Shown: positions 44,335 to 52,811 of the stretch, piece by piece | Layout: each line of letters starts with the position of its first letter | Numbering within the stretch: position 1 is the stretch's first letter | DNA from: Astrobacterium formosum | GTDB lineage: Bacteria; Pseudomonadota; Alphaproteobacteria; Rhizobiales; Xanthobacteraceae | Length of the DNA: 64,000 nt | Assembly: GCA_030848545.1 (NCBI GenBank) | Contig: JAVDCA010000002.1 | Location: 341,788-405,787, forward strand | Direction: 5' to 3' | The notes under the pieces: model-generated | Databases searched by the model: none | The model's input: only the letters and a program-made list of their open reading frames with translations | What the model was told of the DNA's origin: nothing | Translations under genes and position numbers: made by a program

Positions 44335-45627
44335 ATGCACTCACACCGCATCGCCAAGGAAATCGAAAAGCTCCAATCCCTGATCGCCGCCGACGAAAGC
44401 TCGCTGCGGCGCATCCAATCGAATCCGTGGACCGGCCAGAGCCGCGCCGAGCACAAAAGCCTCCAATGGGCGCTGGCGTTCCGGCGGCGTCAGCTTGCAC
44501 TGGCCAAATACGAACTCCTCTTCCAACGCAAGTTCGATCCCAGCCAGCCGCGTGTACCCGCGGGAAATTCGGCCGGCGGCCAATGGACGAGCGGCGGCAG
44601 GGCTGAAGACGGCCAATGGACATCGCTCGGCGGGAACGGGGGCGACGGGACCTTCGACGGCGAGCGCCATGTTGCCAGCGACGCCAGTGGAAGCGAACCC
44701 TGGTCGTCCTACACCGACGCCTACCGGGACGATGGTTCGCTCGCCTCGCAGTTCATCGAGATGCGGGATGGCAGCATCATTCGCTCCCAGTTCGCGAGCC
44801 CCGGTGACGAAGTCTCCTGGGACGCCCGCCACACGGTCGTCACGCCGGACGAGAGTATCCGGACGTTCGAGAATTCCGGCCCCGCGCAAACCATCTACGA
44901 TGACCATGCGCAGCTGATCAGCAAGGCCGTCTGGACCGACGATGGACCGGACCTGCAGACGCTAACGGAGCCGGCGTATTACGGCCCCGCCGCGCCGATC
45001 ATCGTTCAAGGTGGGCGGCTGATCGTCCAAAAGACCGTCGAAGCCGCCCTCGCGCTCTACACCTGGATGTCTGCCCGGAGCGGGCCAGGTCAGCAGACCG
45101 TCATCGCGGCGAAGGCGAGTGATTACAAAATTGAAGGCGGGTCCAAAAACCCGCAAGCCATATGGGTTGGGACATTGGCCGCGGATGACATGAGGGGTGT
45201 ATGCGATAAGCTGAAGAACGTTCAGGATTTCATGAACGAGGCGATAGACGACGTTAGGAAAGAGAACGCTTACAAAGGGCCTGCGGATTTTGGAACGAAG
45301 GTGCACAAAATAATCGCCGCTCGTATCAATGCACTGGGGGAGGAAAATTTCGTGGCGGAGTATTCGCTTTTAAAATCGATGGAAGCGGCACCCGACGGAG
45401 AGAAACCGCCCCGCCTCGATGGGAATAATTACGGGCTACTGGGCACGGTCCGCATCGATGCTCTCGAAAACAGGCCCGAACTTGCGACAGTATGCATCTA
45501 CGATCCGAAGAGCGGCCTTAAGCCGCTGACCGCTCCCCGAATGCTTGAGCTTGCACAAACCGCCGCCAAGCGCTTTCCCAATTCGCGCCGAATGATCGTG
45601 ACGGAAGTGCGGGACAGTCGGCGGTGA
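44335..45627 (+). CDS. Putative polymorphic-toxin-like protein with C-terminal nuclease-like domain
   Basis: 430 residues, no recognised full-length family. The N-terminal helical region (1-65) is followed by the segment FDPSQPRVPAGNSAGGQWTSGG (partly shared by many rhizobial secreted/phage-like proteins, about 68-90), then a Gly/Ser-rich stretch and a long linker. The last 110 residues contain IDALENRPELATV then CIYDPKSG (about 390-398), which fits the D-x(n)-(D/E)xK pattern of PD-(D/E)xK nucleases. The 3' half is AT-richer than its neighbours. Function as a toxin is inference. Confidence 0.55.
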   Translation: MHSHRIAKEIEKLQSLIAADESSLRRIQSNPWTGQSRAEHKSLQWALAFRRRQLALAKYELLFQRKFDPSQPRVPAGNSAGGQWTSGGRAEDGQWTSLGGNGGDGTFDGERHVASDASGSEPWSSYTDAYRDDGSLASQFIEMRDGSIIRSQFASPGDEVSWDARHTVVTPDESIRTFENSGPAQTIYDDHAQLISKAVWTDDGPDLQTLTEPAYYGPAAPIIVQGGRLIVQKTVEAALALYTWMSARSGPGQQTVIAAKASDYKIEGGSKNPQAIWVGTLAADDMRGVCDKLKNVQDFMNEAIDDVRKENAYKGPADFGTKVHKIIAARINALGEENFVAEYSLLKSMEAAPDGEKPPRLDGNNYGLLGTVRIDALENRPELATVCIYDPKSGLKPLTAPRMLELAQTAAKRFPNSRRMIVTEVRDSRR

Positions 45628-45642
45628 GTTCGGAAGCCGGCG

Positions 45643-47361
45643 CTACGTCAACTGCGATGTAAACCGGCCGTAGCCTGCCAGCGACAGATAGACGTTGGCT
45701 CGCTCGAGGAGGTCTTCGAACTCCCCGAATGCCGGTAGCAAGCGCGTACAAAGCTCGACCTCGCTCTCCGTCATGGATCGCTTGATCCGTTCCCGTTCGC
45801 CGCGTTGGGATGGCGGATCGTAGATTGTGATCTCCTTTTCCTCCACGTCGTTGAAGCAATGCCAAGCGGTGGTCCATTCAAGTGTACGAATGTCGACGCT
45901 CCCCATGAAGAGCTGGCGGGGCTCTCTCCAGCTTTCGCTAAAACGCGCGAACAGGCGGTTCGCGGTGCCGTGTACCCAGAGATAATACGTCTTGGCCGGG
46001 GCGTGGCCTGGGTTGGCTTTCCAACCCGGATCCCGCGGATGCCAGATGCTCACATGGTGTAATACCAAGAGCTCGCCACCCGCGAGGCGCACGGCGAGGC
46101 AGTAATCCTCGCGCGCATCATGCCGGCGTTGCGCTTCCTCTCGCGTCAGCGGCGCGAGGAAGACGATGCGGTCGTCCGGTCTGAGCCATTGGTCGGCAAA
46201 AAGGATCGCGCCCGTTTGTTGCGGCGGGTCAACGATAAGGTTCGGTGTCTTGGGAAGCCAGGGCGTTGGGATGAATGTCGGTTCGTCGACGCTGCGGCGC
46301 GCGCCGGGCGGCAGTTCGGCCGGAAACGGCGACGGCTCCCAAGCGTCTCCGAGCTTGAGGGCTTTAGCCATGATCTCCTCGTCGCGATGTGCGTCGGCGC
46401 AGATCGTTCTGATATCGCGTGTGAAGAGTTCGCGTTGCTGTGCGATCCAGGATGCGTAGGTTTGCTCACTGCCGGCCCTCTCGCGTTCGAAGTCGTCGAT
46501 CAATGCGACGGCGCGATCGCGTTCGCCGGCGAGAACGAGCGCGCGGATCAGAAGTGATGTGTAGTGCTTCTTTTCAATCAGCAAGTCGGCATAGCCCGAC
46601 AGATTCGTAACCTTGCCGACGAGATTGAAAACGTCTTCCGCGAGGGTGTCGAAAAGAAGCGGCAGAAAATAAGGCTGCCACACCTTCCAGATCAACTCAT
46701 AGGGGGCTCCACCGAAACCCAACGAGTTTTGGCCGCCGCACATCGGATTGATGTGGCGAACGATATTGAACGCGTATTTGTCGCTCGTACGGTCCAAGAA
46801 CGCTCCTCGCATGATATGCCGCACCGGCCGGACGAGCAGGCGGCGGCCGCACAGGACGAGATCGGGCCGCAGCCGCAACAGTGGCTTGAGATAGCGCCTG
46901 ATGTCCGCCGGTCGCGTGCCCGGATGTTTGGGCGCATCCGGCTTCAGCACGCTGACGAGATTTTTGCGCGCTACCGCCACCGCCTCGTCGACTGTGAGCA
47001 GCCGGTCCTCCGCCTCGTCGAACACGACGCCGCCGACGAGTTGCGCCAGCGAGGCGGCGGCGCACAGGCCGGCCAGCATCTCGGTCTCGTCGCCGCCCCA
47101 GCGGAAATTGGCGCAGCGGTCGAAGGCCGGGTCGATGCCCTCGATGGTGAATTCGTCGATCGCCTGCCGGCCTTCGAAGACGTCGAACTCGACCCCGGTG
47201 TCCTCGCCGCGCAGCCTCATGGGCATGAAGCCGCTCTGGCCTTCCAGCGGGCCGGTGTCGGGCGTGAGGGTGAACGGGAACCCGAGTTCGCGCATGGCCC
47301 GCCGCAGCGCCGATTTGCGCGGCAGCGGACCGTGGAAGAACACATGGGTTTCCATCGACAT
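45643..47361 (-). CDS. Large unrecognised protein
   Basis: 572 residues, no family that I recognise and no signal peptide or membrane helix. The N-terminus (HVFFHGPLPRKSALRRAMRE) and the central part (about 180-330) look like a globular alpha/beta protein; the C-terminal part has DDRIVFLAPLTREEAQRRHD and a Trp-rich WREPRQLFMGSVDIRTLEW segment (about 480-500). The 3' third is AT-richer. It converges with the putative toxin gene, 15 bp apart end to end, but on the opposite strand. Start ATG 47361 or 47355. Confidence 0.6.
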   Translation of the reverse strand: MSMETHVFFHGPLPRKSALRRAMRELGFPFTLTPDTGPLEGQSGFMPMRLRGEDTGVEFDVFEGRQAIDEFTIEGIDPAFDRCANFRWGGDETEMLAGLCAAASLAQLVGGVVFDEAEDRLLTVDEAVAVARKNLVSVLKPDAPKHPGTRPADIRRYLKPLLRLRPDLVLCGRRLLVRPVRHIMRGAFLDRTSDKYAFNIVRHINPMCGGQNSLGFGGAPYELIWKVWQPYFLPLLFDTLAEDVFNLVGKVTNLSGYADLLIEKKHYTSLLIRALVLAGERDRAVALIDDFERERAGSEQTYASWIAQQRELFTRDIRTICADAHRDEEIMAKALKLGDAWEPSPFPAELPPGARRSVDEPTFIPTPWLPKTPNLIVDPPQQTGAILFADQWLRPDDRIVFLAPLTREEAQRRHDAREDYCLAVRLAGGELLVLHHVSIWHPRDPGWKANPGHAPAKTYYLWVHGTANRLFARFSESWREPRQLFMGSVDIRTLEWTTAWHCFNDVEEKEITIYDPPSQRGERERIKRSMTESEVELCTRLLPAFGEFEDLLERANVYLSLAGYGRFTSQLT

Positions 47362-47403
47362 GCGAACGCTTCCCTGGGGGCCGGGGAGCCGGCACGTTCG
47401 AGA

Positions 47404-47580
47404 TCAGCGGCCGTTCGTTCCCGAGAGCCGCTTGTAAATATGTACCACAAATGTTGCGCCGAACAGCGACGCCGCGCGATTGACGATTGGGACCGGCACC
47501 AAGGCGGCGCCGAACAATCCGGCGACGATCGGGCGCCGTTGAGGCTTGGCGCTGGGGCGGATCGCCAGCAGGCCGCTTGA
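47404..47580 (-). pseudogene. C-terminal remnant of an EI24 (CysZ-like) gene
   Basis: Translating the minus strand gives GLFGAALVPVPIVNRAASLF and FVVHIYKRLSG before a stop, closely matching the end of the intact EI24 protein encoded at 49524-50252 (GLFIAAFVSIPIVNLATPLF, FMVHVYKRMTG). No start or upstream portion of the gene is present here. A fragment left by duplication or deletion. Confidence 0.75.
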
Positions 47581-47583
47581 CGT

Positions 47584-47620
47584 CCATTCAATAATGAACT
47601 ATCCGTTCACTATTGAATGG
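47584..47620. promoter_or_regulatory. Operator dyad overlapping the tetR start codon
   Basis: CCATTCAATA (47584-47593) and TATTGAATGG (47611-47620) are exact reverse complements, with inner GAAC/GTTC arms; the dyad centre is near 47602. It covers the tetR start codon (47617), so bound TetR would block both transcription and the start region. Strong autoregulation signal. Confidence 0.8.
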
Positions 47621-48267
47621 CACAGACACTCAAAGACGACGTCAAGGAATCCATCGTGGCGAACGCCGTGACGGTGTTCGCGCGCGACGGCTATGAAGGC
47701 GCCACGGTGGCTGCGATCGCCAGATCGGCCGGGATTTCGACCGGGAATGTCTACCGCTACTTCGACAGCAAGGAGACGCTGTTCGAAGCGGCCATATCGC
47801 CTTCCTTCGTCGACGGCTTTCTGGCCTTGCTGCGGGCGCAACTACGCTCCGCACGAGGTCATGTGGATCTCGATACGCTCCCGCCGGACGCGTCCTATCG
47901 CATCGCCGCGGAGGAATTGCTTCGCTTCGCGATCGAGGACCGGCTGCGGCTGATCGTGTTGTTGGGGCGCTCGCAGGGATCGCGCCACGAGGCCGTCGCC
48001 GAAACCGTCGTGCAGGAGCTCGTCGAGCAGGCGGTTGCGCATTTCCGCGAACTGCGGCCCGGGCTGCGCCTGTCCGCTCCCGTCCGGTTGATGGTCGAAC
48101 AGGCCTATCGCAGCCTCGTCGCCACGGTGGTGCTGGTGCTCGCGACCTTCGACGACGAACACCGCATCCGCGCCGCCGTCACGGCCTACTCCCGTTTCCA
48201 TCTGTCGGGTTTGAAAGCCCTGTTCGAAGGAATCGAGACCGGCCCTCGCAACAGGAAAAATTCATGA
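47617..48267 (+). CDS. TetR-family transcriptional regulator
   Basis: 216 residues: N-terminal HTH (about 10-55: TVFARDGYEGATVAAIARSA, STGNVYRYFDSKETLFEAAI) and a C-terminal ligand-binding helical domain. It overlaps the next gene by ATGA and is translated with it. The operator overlapping its start codon points to self-repression, relieved by an unknown ligand. Typical partner of an oxidoreductase that acts on, or is induced by, that ligand. Confidence 0.92.
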   Translation: MAQTLKDDVKESIVANAVTVFARDGYEGATVAAIARSAGISTGNVYRYFDSKETLFEAAISPSFVDGFLALLRAQLRSARGHVDLDTLPPDASYRIAAEELLRFAIEDRLRLIVLLGRSQGSRHEAVAETVVQELVEQAVAHFRELRPGLRLSAPVRLMVEQAYRSLVATVVLVLATFDDEHRIRAAVTAYSRFHLSGLKALFEGIETGPRNRKNS

Positions 48268-49127
48268 ACGCAAGGATTCTTGTGGTCGGCGCCACCGGGA
48301 CGGTCGGGCGCCCCTTGGTGGCTGAACTCGTCAAGGGCGGCATGGCGGTCAGGGCCGCAACCCGCGATCCGGCGCGCGCCCGCGGCGTGCTGCCCGAGGC
48401 GGCGGAAATCGTGCCGTTCGATCTCGAGCGAACGGACACGTTCGACGACGCGCTCCATGATGTCGATCGTGTCTTCCTGATGGCGCGACCGGGCGACGAA
48501 CATGCGGATCATCTGGCGTTTCCGTTGATCGAGGCCATGGAGCGGCACGGTGTCCGTCACGTCGTCGACCTCAGCGCGCTGGGGGCCGAGGCGCGGCCTT
48601 CGTTCGCGTTGCGCAAGGTCGAGCAGCGCATCGAAGCGTCGCCGATGACATTCACCCACCTGCGTCCGAATTTCTTCATGCAGTTGTTCACGGGCGGCTC
48701 CTTGCTCGCCGCGGTTCGGGCGTCCGCCATTCGGGTGCCGGCGGCGCTTGCCAAAGTATCCTGGATTGATGCCCGCGACGTCGCCGCTGTCGCCGCCGCC
48801 GTACTCGTCTCGGATTTGTCGTATGCCGGCAAGGCCTACACGCTGACGGGCTCGCAGGCACTCGACCATGCCGAACTCGCGGCCGTTATCGAACAAGTCA
48901 GCGGACGCACGGTACGCTACGAGGCGATCGGCGAAGAGGAAGCGCGCCGCGTCCTGTCGGGTGCCGGGTTTCCGGCGCCCTGGGTCGAGCGGCTCATCGG
49001 CTTCTATCGGCTCGTCCGTGATGAAGCCGCCGCACCGGTCTCCTCCGCCGTACAGGATCTGCTCGGCCGGCCCGCCCGCACGTTTTCGGCTTTCGCGTGC
49101 GAACACGCGGCCATGTGGCGCGGCTGA
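48264..49127 (+). CDS. NmrA-like NAD(P)-binding protein
   Basis: 287 residues of an atypical short-chain dehydrogenase/NmrA fold: N-terminal ILVVGATGTVGRPLVAELVKGG (Rossmann glycine motif GATGTVG, residues 9-15), AATRDPAR after strand 2, VDLSALGAEA (about 93), and THLRPNFFMQ (about 130). No clear catalytic YxxxK. Similar proteins are quinone oxidoreductases (QorB-like) or redox sensors. Start codon overlaps the tetR stop, so the pair forms an operon controlled by the upstream dyad. Confidence 0.88.
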   Translation: MNARILVVGATGTVGRPLVAELVKGGMAVRAATRDPARARGVLPEAAEIVPFDLERTDTFDDALHDVDRVFLMARPGDEHADHLAFPLIEAMERHGVRHVVDLSALGAEARPSFALRKVEQRIEASPMTFTHLRPNFFMQLFTGGSLLAAVRASAIRVPAALAKVSWIDARDVAAVAAAVLVSDLSYAGKAYTLTGSQALDHAELAAVIEQVSGRTVRYEAIGEEEARRVLSGAGFPAPWVERLIGFYRLVRDEAAAPVSSAVQDLLGRPARTFSAFACEHAAMWRG

Positions 49128-49146
49128 GATCAGCGATCTGTGGAGA

Positions 49147-49425
49147 TCAGCGGCGGTCAGACGCGCCGAGGTCTCCGAGATAGGAGTCCAGGTCCAGGTC
49201 CTCGTCCGCGACGTCGGTGTAATCGTCGCGGTCGAGCGCCGCAACGCTTTGACGGATCGGCACCCGCAATCGGTCCAGCTTGAGGGCGTCTTCGGCACGC
49301 CGCTGCTGGAGTGCACGGACGGCATCGCGAATGGCCTCGTTGGCATCGCGATACGCGCCGGCTTTCAGGGTTTCGTCGATGAAGGCGTCTTGTTCGGGCG
49401 TCAGGCTGATATTGCGCGTCGTCAT
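49147..49425 (-). CDS. ParD-like type II antitoxin, apparently orphan
   Basis: 92 residues: MTTRNISLTPEQDAFIDETL and AGAYRDANEAIRDAVRALQ, a clear RHH ParD/CC2985-type N-terminus, with an acidic C-terminal tail (DVADEDLDLDSYLGDLG) of the kind that wraps a toxin. A parE gene would be expected immediately downstream on the minus strand, but only the NmrA-like gene on the other strand follows. So the toxin appears to be missing. Confidence 0.8.
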   Translation of the reverse strand: MTTRNISLTPEQDAFIDETLKAGAYRDANEAIRDAVRALQQRRAEDALKLDRLRVPIRQSVAALDRDDYTDVADEDLDLDSYLGDLGASDRR

Positions 49426-49523
49426 GGCTCATCTCGCGACGGCTGATCTCATGACCATGCCCGAATTATAGCAGATTTCGCCGAAATCACCAACGCACGG
49501 CCTCGGTCCTCGCCGGGTTTCAA

Positions 49524-50252
49524 TCAGCCAAGTTCGCGGCGCCCCGTCATCCGCTTGTAGACATGCACCATGAAGGCGGTGCCGAACAAAGGCGTCGCCA
49601 GGTTGACGATCGGGATTGACACGAAGGCGGCGATGAACAGGCCGGCGACGAAGACACTTCCGGCGTGAAAGCGCCGCAACGCCTTGGCCTGGGCGACAGG
49701 GTGGTGGCGCATGGCGACGAGTTCGAAATATTCGCGGCCGAGCAGCCAGGCGGCGGCAAAGAAGAAGATCAAGGCGCCGATGCCGGCGAACAGCAGGAAC
49801 GGCATGGCGCACAGATAGATCAGCATCGCCAGCAGCGCGGTCTTGATGCCCTCGAAGGCGGCGCGGGCGAGCGGCAGCGGCCGGCCGAGTGGATCGGCGC
49901 CGTAGTATTCGGCCTCGACCCGGTCGGCGATGTCGTCGGCGAAGAAGCTCGCGGTGAGCGCCGTGACCGCCGGCATCAGGAAGATCGCGCCGGCGAACAG
50001 GCCAAAACCGAGTGCCAGCACGAGGACCCAGCCGAGCACGTGCAGGGGTGTGACCACGATCGATCCGAGCATGCCCTCGGCCCAGTTCTGGGCGACCGTG
50101 CCTCCCTCGCCCCCCAACCACGCGGCGAGGTTGTAGAGCCCGATGGTGAGGACGACGAGAACCAGGACGGCGAGGCCGGCCGACTTGAGCAGGATGCTGC
50201 GGAAAGGCGGCGTCGCCATCTGGCCCAACGCCCGGAACGCCGCCTCGAACAT
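49524..50252 (-). CDS. EI24/CysZ-like membrane protein
   Basis: 242 residues with four predicted membrane helices (about 25-45, 65-110, 140-165, 190-225) in the EI24 (PF07264) pattern, and the C-terminal SIPIVNLATPLFGTAF and YKRMTGRRE blocks. CysZ-type members transport sulfate; the function of this subgroup is not known. The ATG at 50252 has a GGCGAG ribosome site. A truncated relative lies at 47404-47580. Confidence 0.82.
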   Translation of the reverse strand: MFEAAFRALGQMATPPFRSILLKSAGLAVLVLVVLTIGLYNLAAWLGGEGGTVAQNWAEGMLGSIVVTPLHVLGWVLVLALGFGLFAGAIFLMPAVTALTASFFADDIADRVEAEYYGADPLGRPLPLARAAFEGIKTALLAMLIYLCAMPFLLFAGIGALIFFFAAAWLLGREYFELVAMRHHPVAQAKALRRFHAGSVFVAGLFIAAFVSIPIVNLATPLFGTAFMVHVYKRMTGRRELG

Positions 50253-50334
50253 CGTCTCGCCTCCACTTGTGCTGCGCAGACAGGTAGTCGGAGCAAAGCG
50301 TGTATACAAGTTGTTCCCGTCACTGCGCGGCTTC

Positions 50335-50402
50335 TCCCGGCCTCATGGTTCGAGACGGCCGCGAAGAGCGCCCTCCTCAGGGTGAGGGCGGGGAGGGGTC
50401 GG
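50335..50402. repeat. Partial palindromic repeat related to the parA-parB element
   Basis: CCTCATGGTTCGAGACGGCCGCGAAGAGCGCCCTCCTCAGGGTGAGGG: a shortened form of the 7594-7709 element between EI24 and the amine-oxidase gene. Confidence 0.6.
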
Positions 50403-50483
50403 GTCACATACCTGTTTCAATCCGCATTTGCGCCGCCCGGCGCCTTGGGGCAATCTCCGCCTCCATCCCCCAAACACCCGCGA

Positions 50484-51899
50484 ATGTTCATGCCCCTCAG
50501 CCGCCGTTGGTTTCTCGCCGCCGCCGCCGCTTCTGCCGCCTCCTCGGTGGCGTCGCGCCCGGCCGCCGCGGCGTTGCCCGCCGATGTCGACGTGGCGATC
50601 GTCGGGGCCGGCGCTGCCGGCATCGCGGCGGCGCGAAAGATCGCCGCCGCCGGCCGCCGCTTCGTCATCCTGGAGGCGGGCGAGCGTATCGGCGGGCGCT
50701 GCTTCACCGATACGGGCAGCTTCGGGGTGCCGTTCGACCGCGGCGCCCGCTGGCTGCACATGCCGGATACCAATCCGGTGGCCAGGCTCGCGCCCTCGGC
50801 GGGGCTCGACATCTATCCGGCGCCGCCGGGCCAAAAACTGCGCATCGGCCGGCGCAATGCCCGCGAGGGCGAGATGGAGGAGTTCCTCGCCGCGCGCGTG
50901 CGCGCCCAGCGCGCTATCGTGGAAGCGGGCCGCGGCAAGGCCGACATCGCCTGCGCGCAGGCGCTGCCCAAGGACTTGGGGGACTGGCGCGCCACCATCG
51001 AGTTCGTGCTCGGCCCCCACGACTGCGGCAAGGACCTGCGCGACATCTCCGCCTTCGACTTCGCCAAATCGGCCGAGCGCGACATCAACGCCTTCTGCCG
51101 CCAGGGGTTCGGCACGCTGCTGGCGAAGCTGTGCGGCACCATGCCGGTGGAGCGTTCCACCGTGGTGACGCGCATCGACACCTCGACGCGCGGGCGCGCC
51201 GACATCGTCACCGCCCGCGGCCGGCTCACGGCGCGCGCCGTGATCGTCACCGCTTCGACGGGCGTGCTCACCAGCGGCAAGATCCGGTTCAATCCCGAGC
51301 CCAAGCGCCAACTGGACGCCGCCGCCAAGCTCTCGCTGGGGAGCTATGACCGCATCGCGCTGCGACTGCCGGGCAATCCGCTGCGCTTCTTCGACGACGA
51401 CCTCGTATTCGAGAAGGCGGCGGGAGCGAAGACCGCCGCCCTGCTCGGCAACGTGGCGGGCACCGACCTGTGTGTGGTCGACGTCGCCGGGCGTTTCGGC
51501 CGCGATCTCGCCGCCCAGGGCGAAGCCGCCATGGTGGCGTTCGCGACCGAATGGCTGACCTCCCTCTACGGCAGCGACGCCGCAAGGAACATCAAGGGCG
51601 GGCTTGCGACCCGCTGGCACGAGGAACCGTTCTGTCTCGGGGCGTTCTCATGCGCGTCGCCGGGCAACCAGGGCGCCCGCCGGGCCCTGATGGAGGCGTT
51701 CCGCGACCGCGTCTTCTTCGCCGGCGAAGCCGCCCACGAGACCCTGTGGGGCACGGTGGGGGGCGCCTGGGAATCCGGCGAACGCGCCGCCGATGCCGCC
51801 CTCAAGCTCTTCGGGTCGGCGCGCCCGAAAGCGCCGGCGCCGGCTGCGAGACGGAAAAAGCCGGTGCGGGAAAATCCGTCGCCGCCGTCCGAGAGATGA
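50484..51899 (+). CDS. FAD-dependent amine-oxidase-fold protein with signal peptide
   Basis: 471 residues. An N-terminal RRWFLAAAAASAASSVAS (about 7-24) looks like a Tat/Sec signal. The FAD motif VAIVGAGAAGIAAARKIAAAG (about 35-55) is followed by EAGERIGGR, GARWLHMP, and the C-terminal FFAGEAAHETLWGTVGGAWESG (about 412-433), where FAD binds covalently in monoamine oxidases but no cysteine is visible here. Family: flavin amine oxidase (polyamine, monoamine or lysine oxidase-like). The substrate is unknown. The ends are Lys/Pro-rich. Confidence 0.87.
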   Translation: MFMPLSRRWFLAAAAASAASSVASRPAAAALPADVDVAIVGAGAAGIAAARKIAAAGRRFVILEAGERIGGRCFTDTGSFGVPFDRGARWLHMPDTNPVARLAPSAGLDIYPAPPGQKLRIGRRNAREGEMEEFLAARVRAQRAIVEAGRGKADIACAQALPKDLGDWRATIEFVLGPHDCGKDLRDISAFDFAKSAERDINAFCRQGFGTLLAKLCGTMPVERSTVVTRIDTSTRGRADIVTARGRLTARAVIVTASTGVLTSGKIRFNPEPKRQLDAAAKLSLGSYDRIALRLPGNPLRFFDDDLVFEKAAGAKTAALLGNVAGTDLCVVDVAGRFGRDLAAQGEAAMVAFATEWLTSLYGSDAARNIKGGLATRWHEEPFCLGAFSCASPGNQGARRALMEAFRDRVFFAGEAAHETLWGTVGGAWESGERAADAALKLFGSARPKAPAPAARRKKPVRENPSPPSER

Positions 51900-51941
51900 G
51901 TGCCGTGCGCCGCGAAGCCCGGTGGGTGACGAAGGCGACGG

Positions 51942-52670
51942 CTATCGCAACATCCCGTCCAGCACCGGCATGCTGACGACGGCCGCCACCGCGATCAGGG
52001 CATAGCAGATGCGCCGGAATGTGGTCTCGCTGGCGAGGCCGAACATGCGCGCGCCGAACCACAGGCCGAGCCCATAGGCCGGGCCGGTCAGGAGCGAGAG
52101 GCCGATGACGTCCCGGTTCAGCAATCCCGCGACCCAGAAGCTTGCGCCCGCAAGCACCGAGGAAATCGCGAAAAAGAGCACCAGGTTGGCGCGCACCGCC
52201 TTGGCGGAGTGCTCGCCGCCGAGCCAGTAGAGGATCACCGGCGGGCCGCCCACCTGGGCGAGGCCGCTGAACAGTCCGGCGGCGGCGCCGACCGCCACTG
52301 CGAGCGGGGCCGCCGGCCGGCCGTGATAGCGCCATCCCGACATCAGCAGCCCCAGGAGCGAGGTGATCAGCACGACGATCATCCAGCGCACCAGCAAGGG
52401 GTCGGCACGGGTCAGGATGTAGGCTCCGGTCGGGACGCCGGCCAGGAGGCCGAGCGCCATGGTGCCGACCTGGCGCCGGTCGCTGATGCGCCAAGCATCG
52501 GGGATAAGCGCCGCCGCCGCAACCAGGTCGACGACCAGAAGGAGCGGTACCGCGATTCTCGGACTGACCATCGCGCTCGCCACCGGGATGAAGATGAGCG
52601 CCGAGCCGAAGCCGGAAAAGCCACGGGCGAGGCCGGAGATGACGGACAGCAGGCCGAGGCCCAGCAGCAT
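51942..52670 (-). CDS. TSUP family (TauE/SafE) permease
   Basis: 242 residues, about eight membrane helices: GLARGFSGFGSALIFIPVAS (about 14-33) is the family's first repeat motif and FSGLAQVGGPPVILYWLG (about 134-151) the second. TSUP proteins export sulfite, sulfoacetate or other organosulfur anions. No neighbouring sulfur gene is present. The ATG at 52670 may not be the true start, since the frame continues upstream. Confidence 0.87.
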   Translation of the reverse strand: MLLGLGLLSVISGLARGFSGFGSALIFIPVASAMVSPRIAVPLLLVVDLVAAAALIPDAWRISDRRQVGTMALGLLAGVPTGAYILTRADPLLVRWMIVVLITSLLGLLMSGWRYHGRPAAPLAVAVGAAAGLFSGLAQVGGPPVILYWLGGEHSAKAVRANLVLFFAISSVLAGASFWVAGLLNRDVIGLSLLTGPAYGLGLWFGARMFGLASETTFRRICYALIAVAAVVSMPVLDGMLR

Positions 52671-52753
52671 GGCGTGGGAGTAGCCGTCAAGGCCGAGCTC
52701 GGCATGGCAATTCCAATCAGCGGAGCTGTGCGGGTTCGAAGCGCGACAACTCG

Positions 52754-52795
52754 CTCTCCTTTCCCTCCCCCGCTTGCGGGGGAGGGAAAGGAGAG
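52754..52795. repeat. 20-bp perfect hairpin between pheT and TSUP genes
   Basis: CTCTCCTTTCCCTCCCCCGC / TT loop / GCGGGGGAGGGAAAGGAGAG. Core GGGGGAGGG is the same as in the pheS-pheT repeats. Lies after the pheT stop on the minus strand; no U tract follows, so it is a repeat/stability element more than a clear terminator. Confidence 0.85.
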
Positions 52796-52811
52796 ATTCC
52801 GGTCCGGACGC

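Noticed and set aside
47362..47403. Leader peptide before the 572-residue gene
   Set aside because: Short, without ribosome site, and no evidence beyond an open frame.
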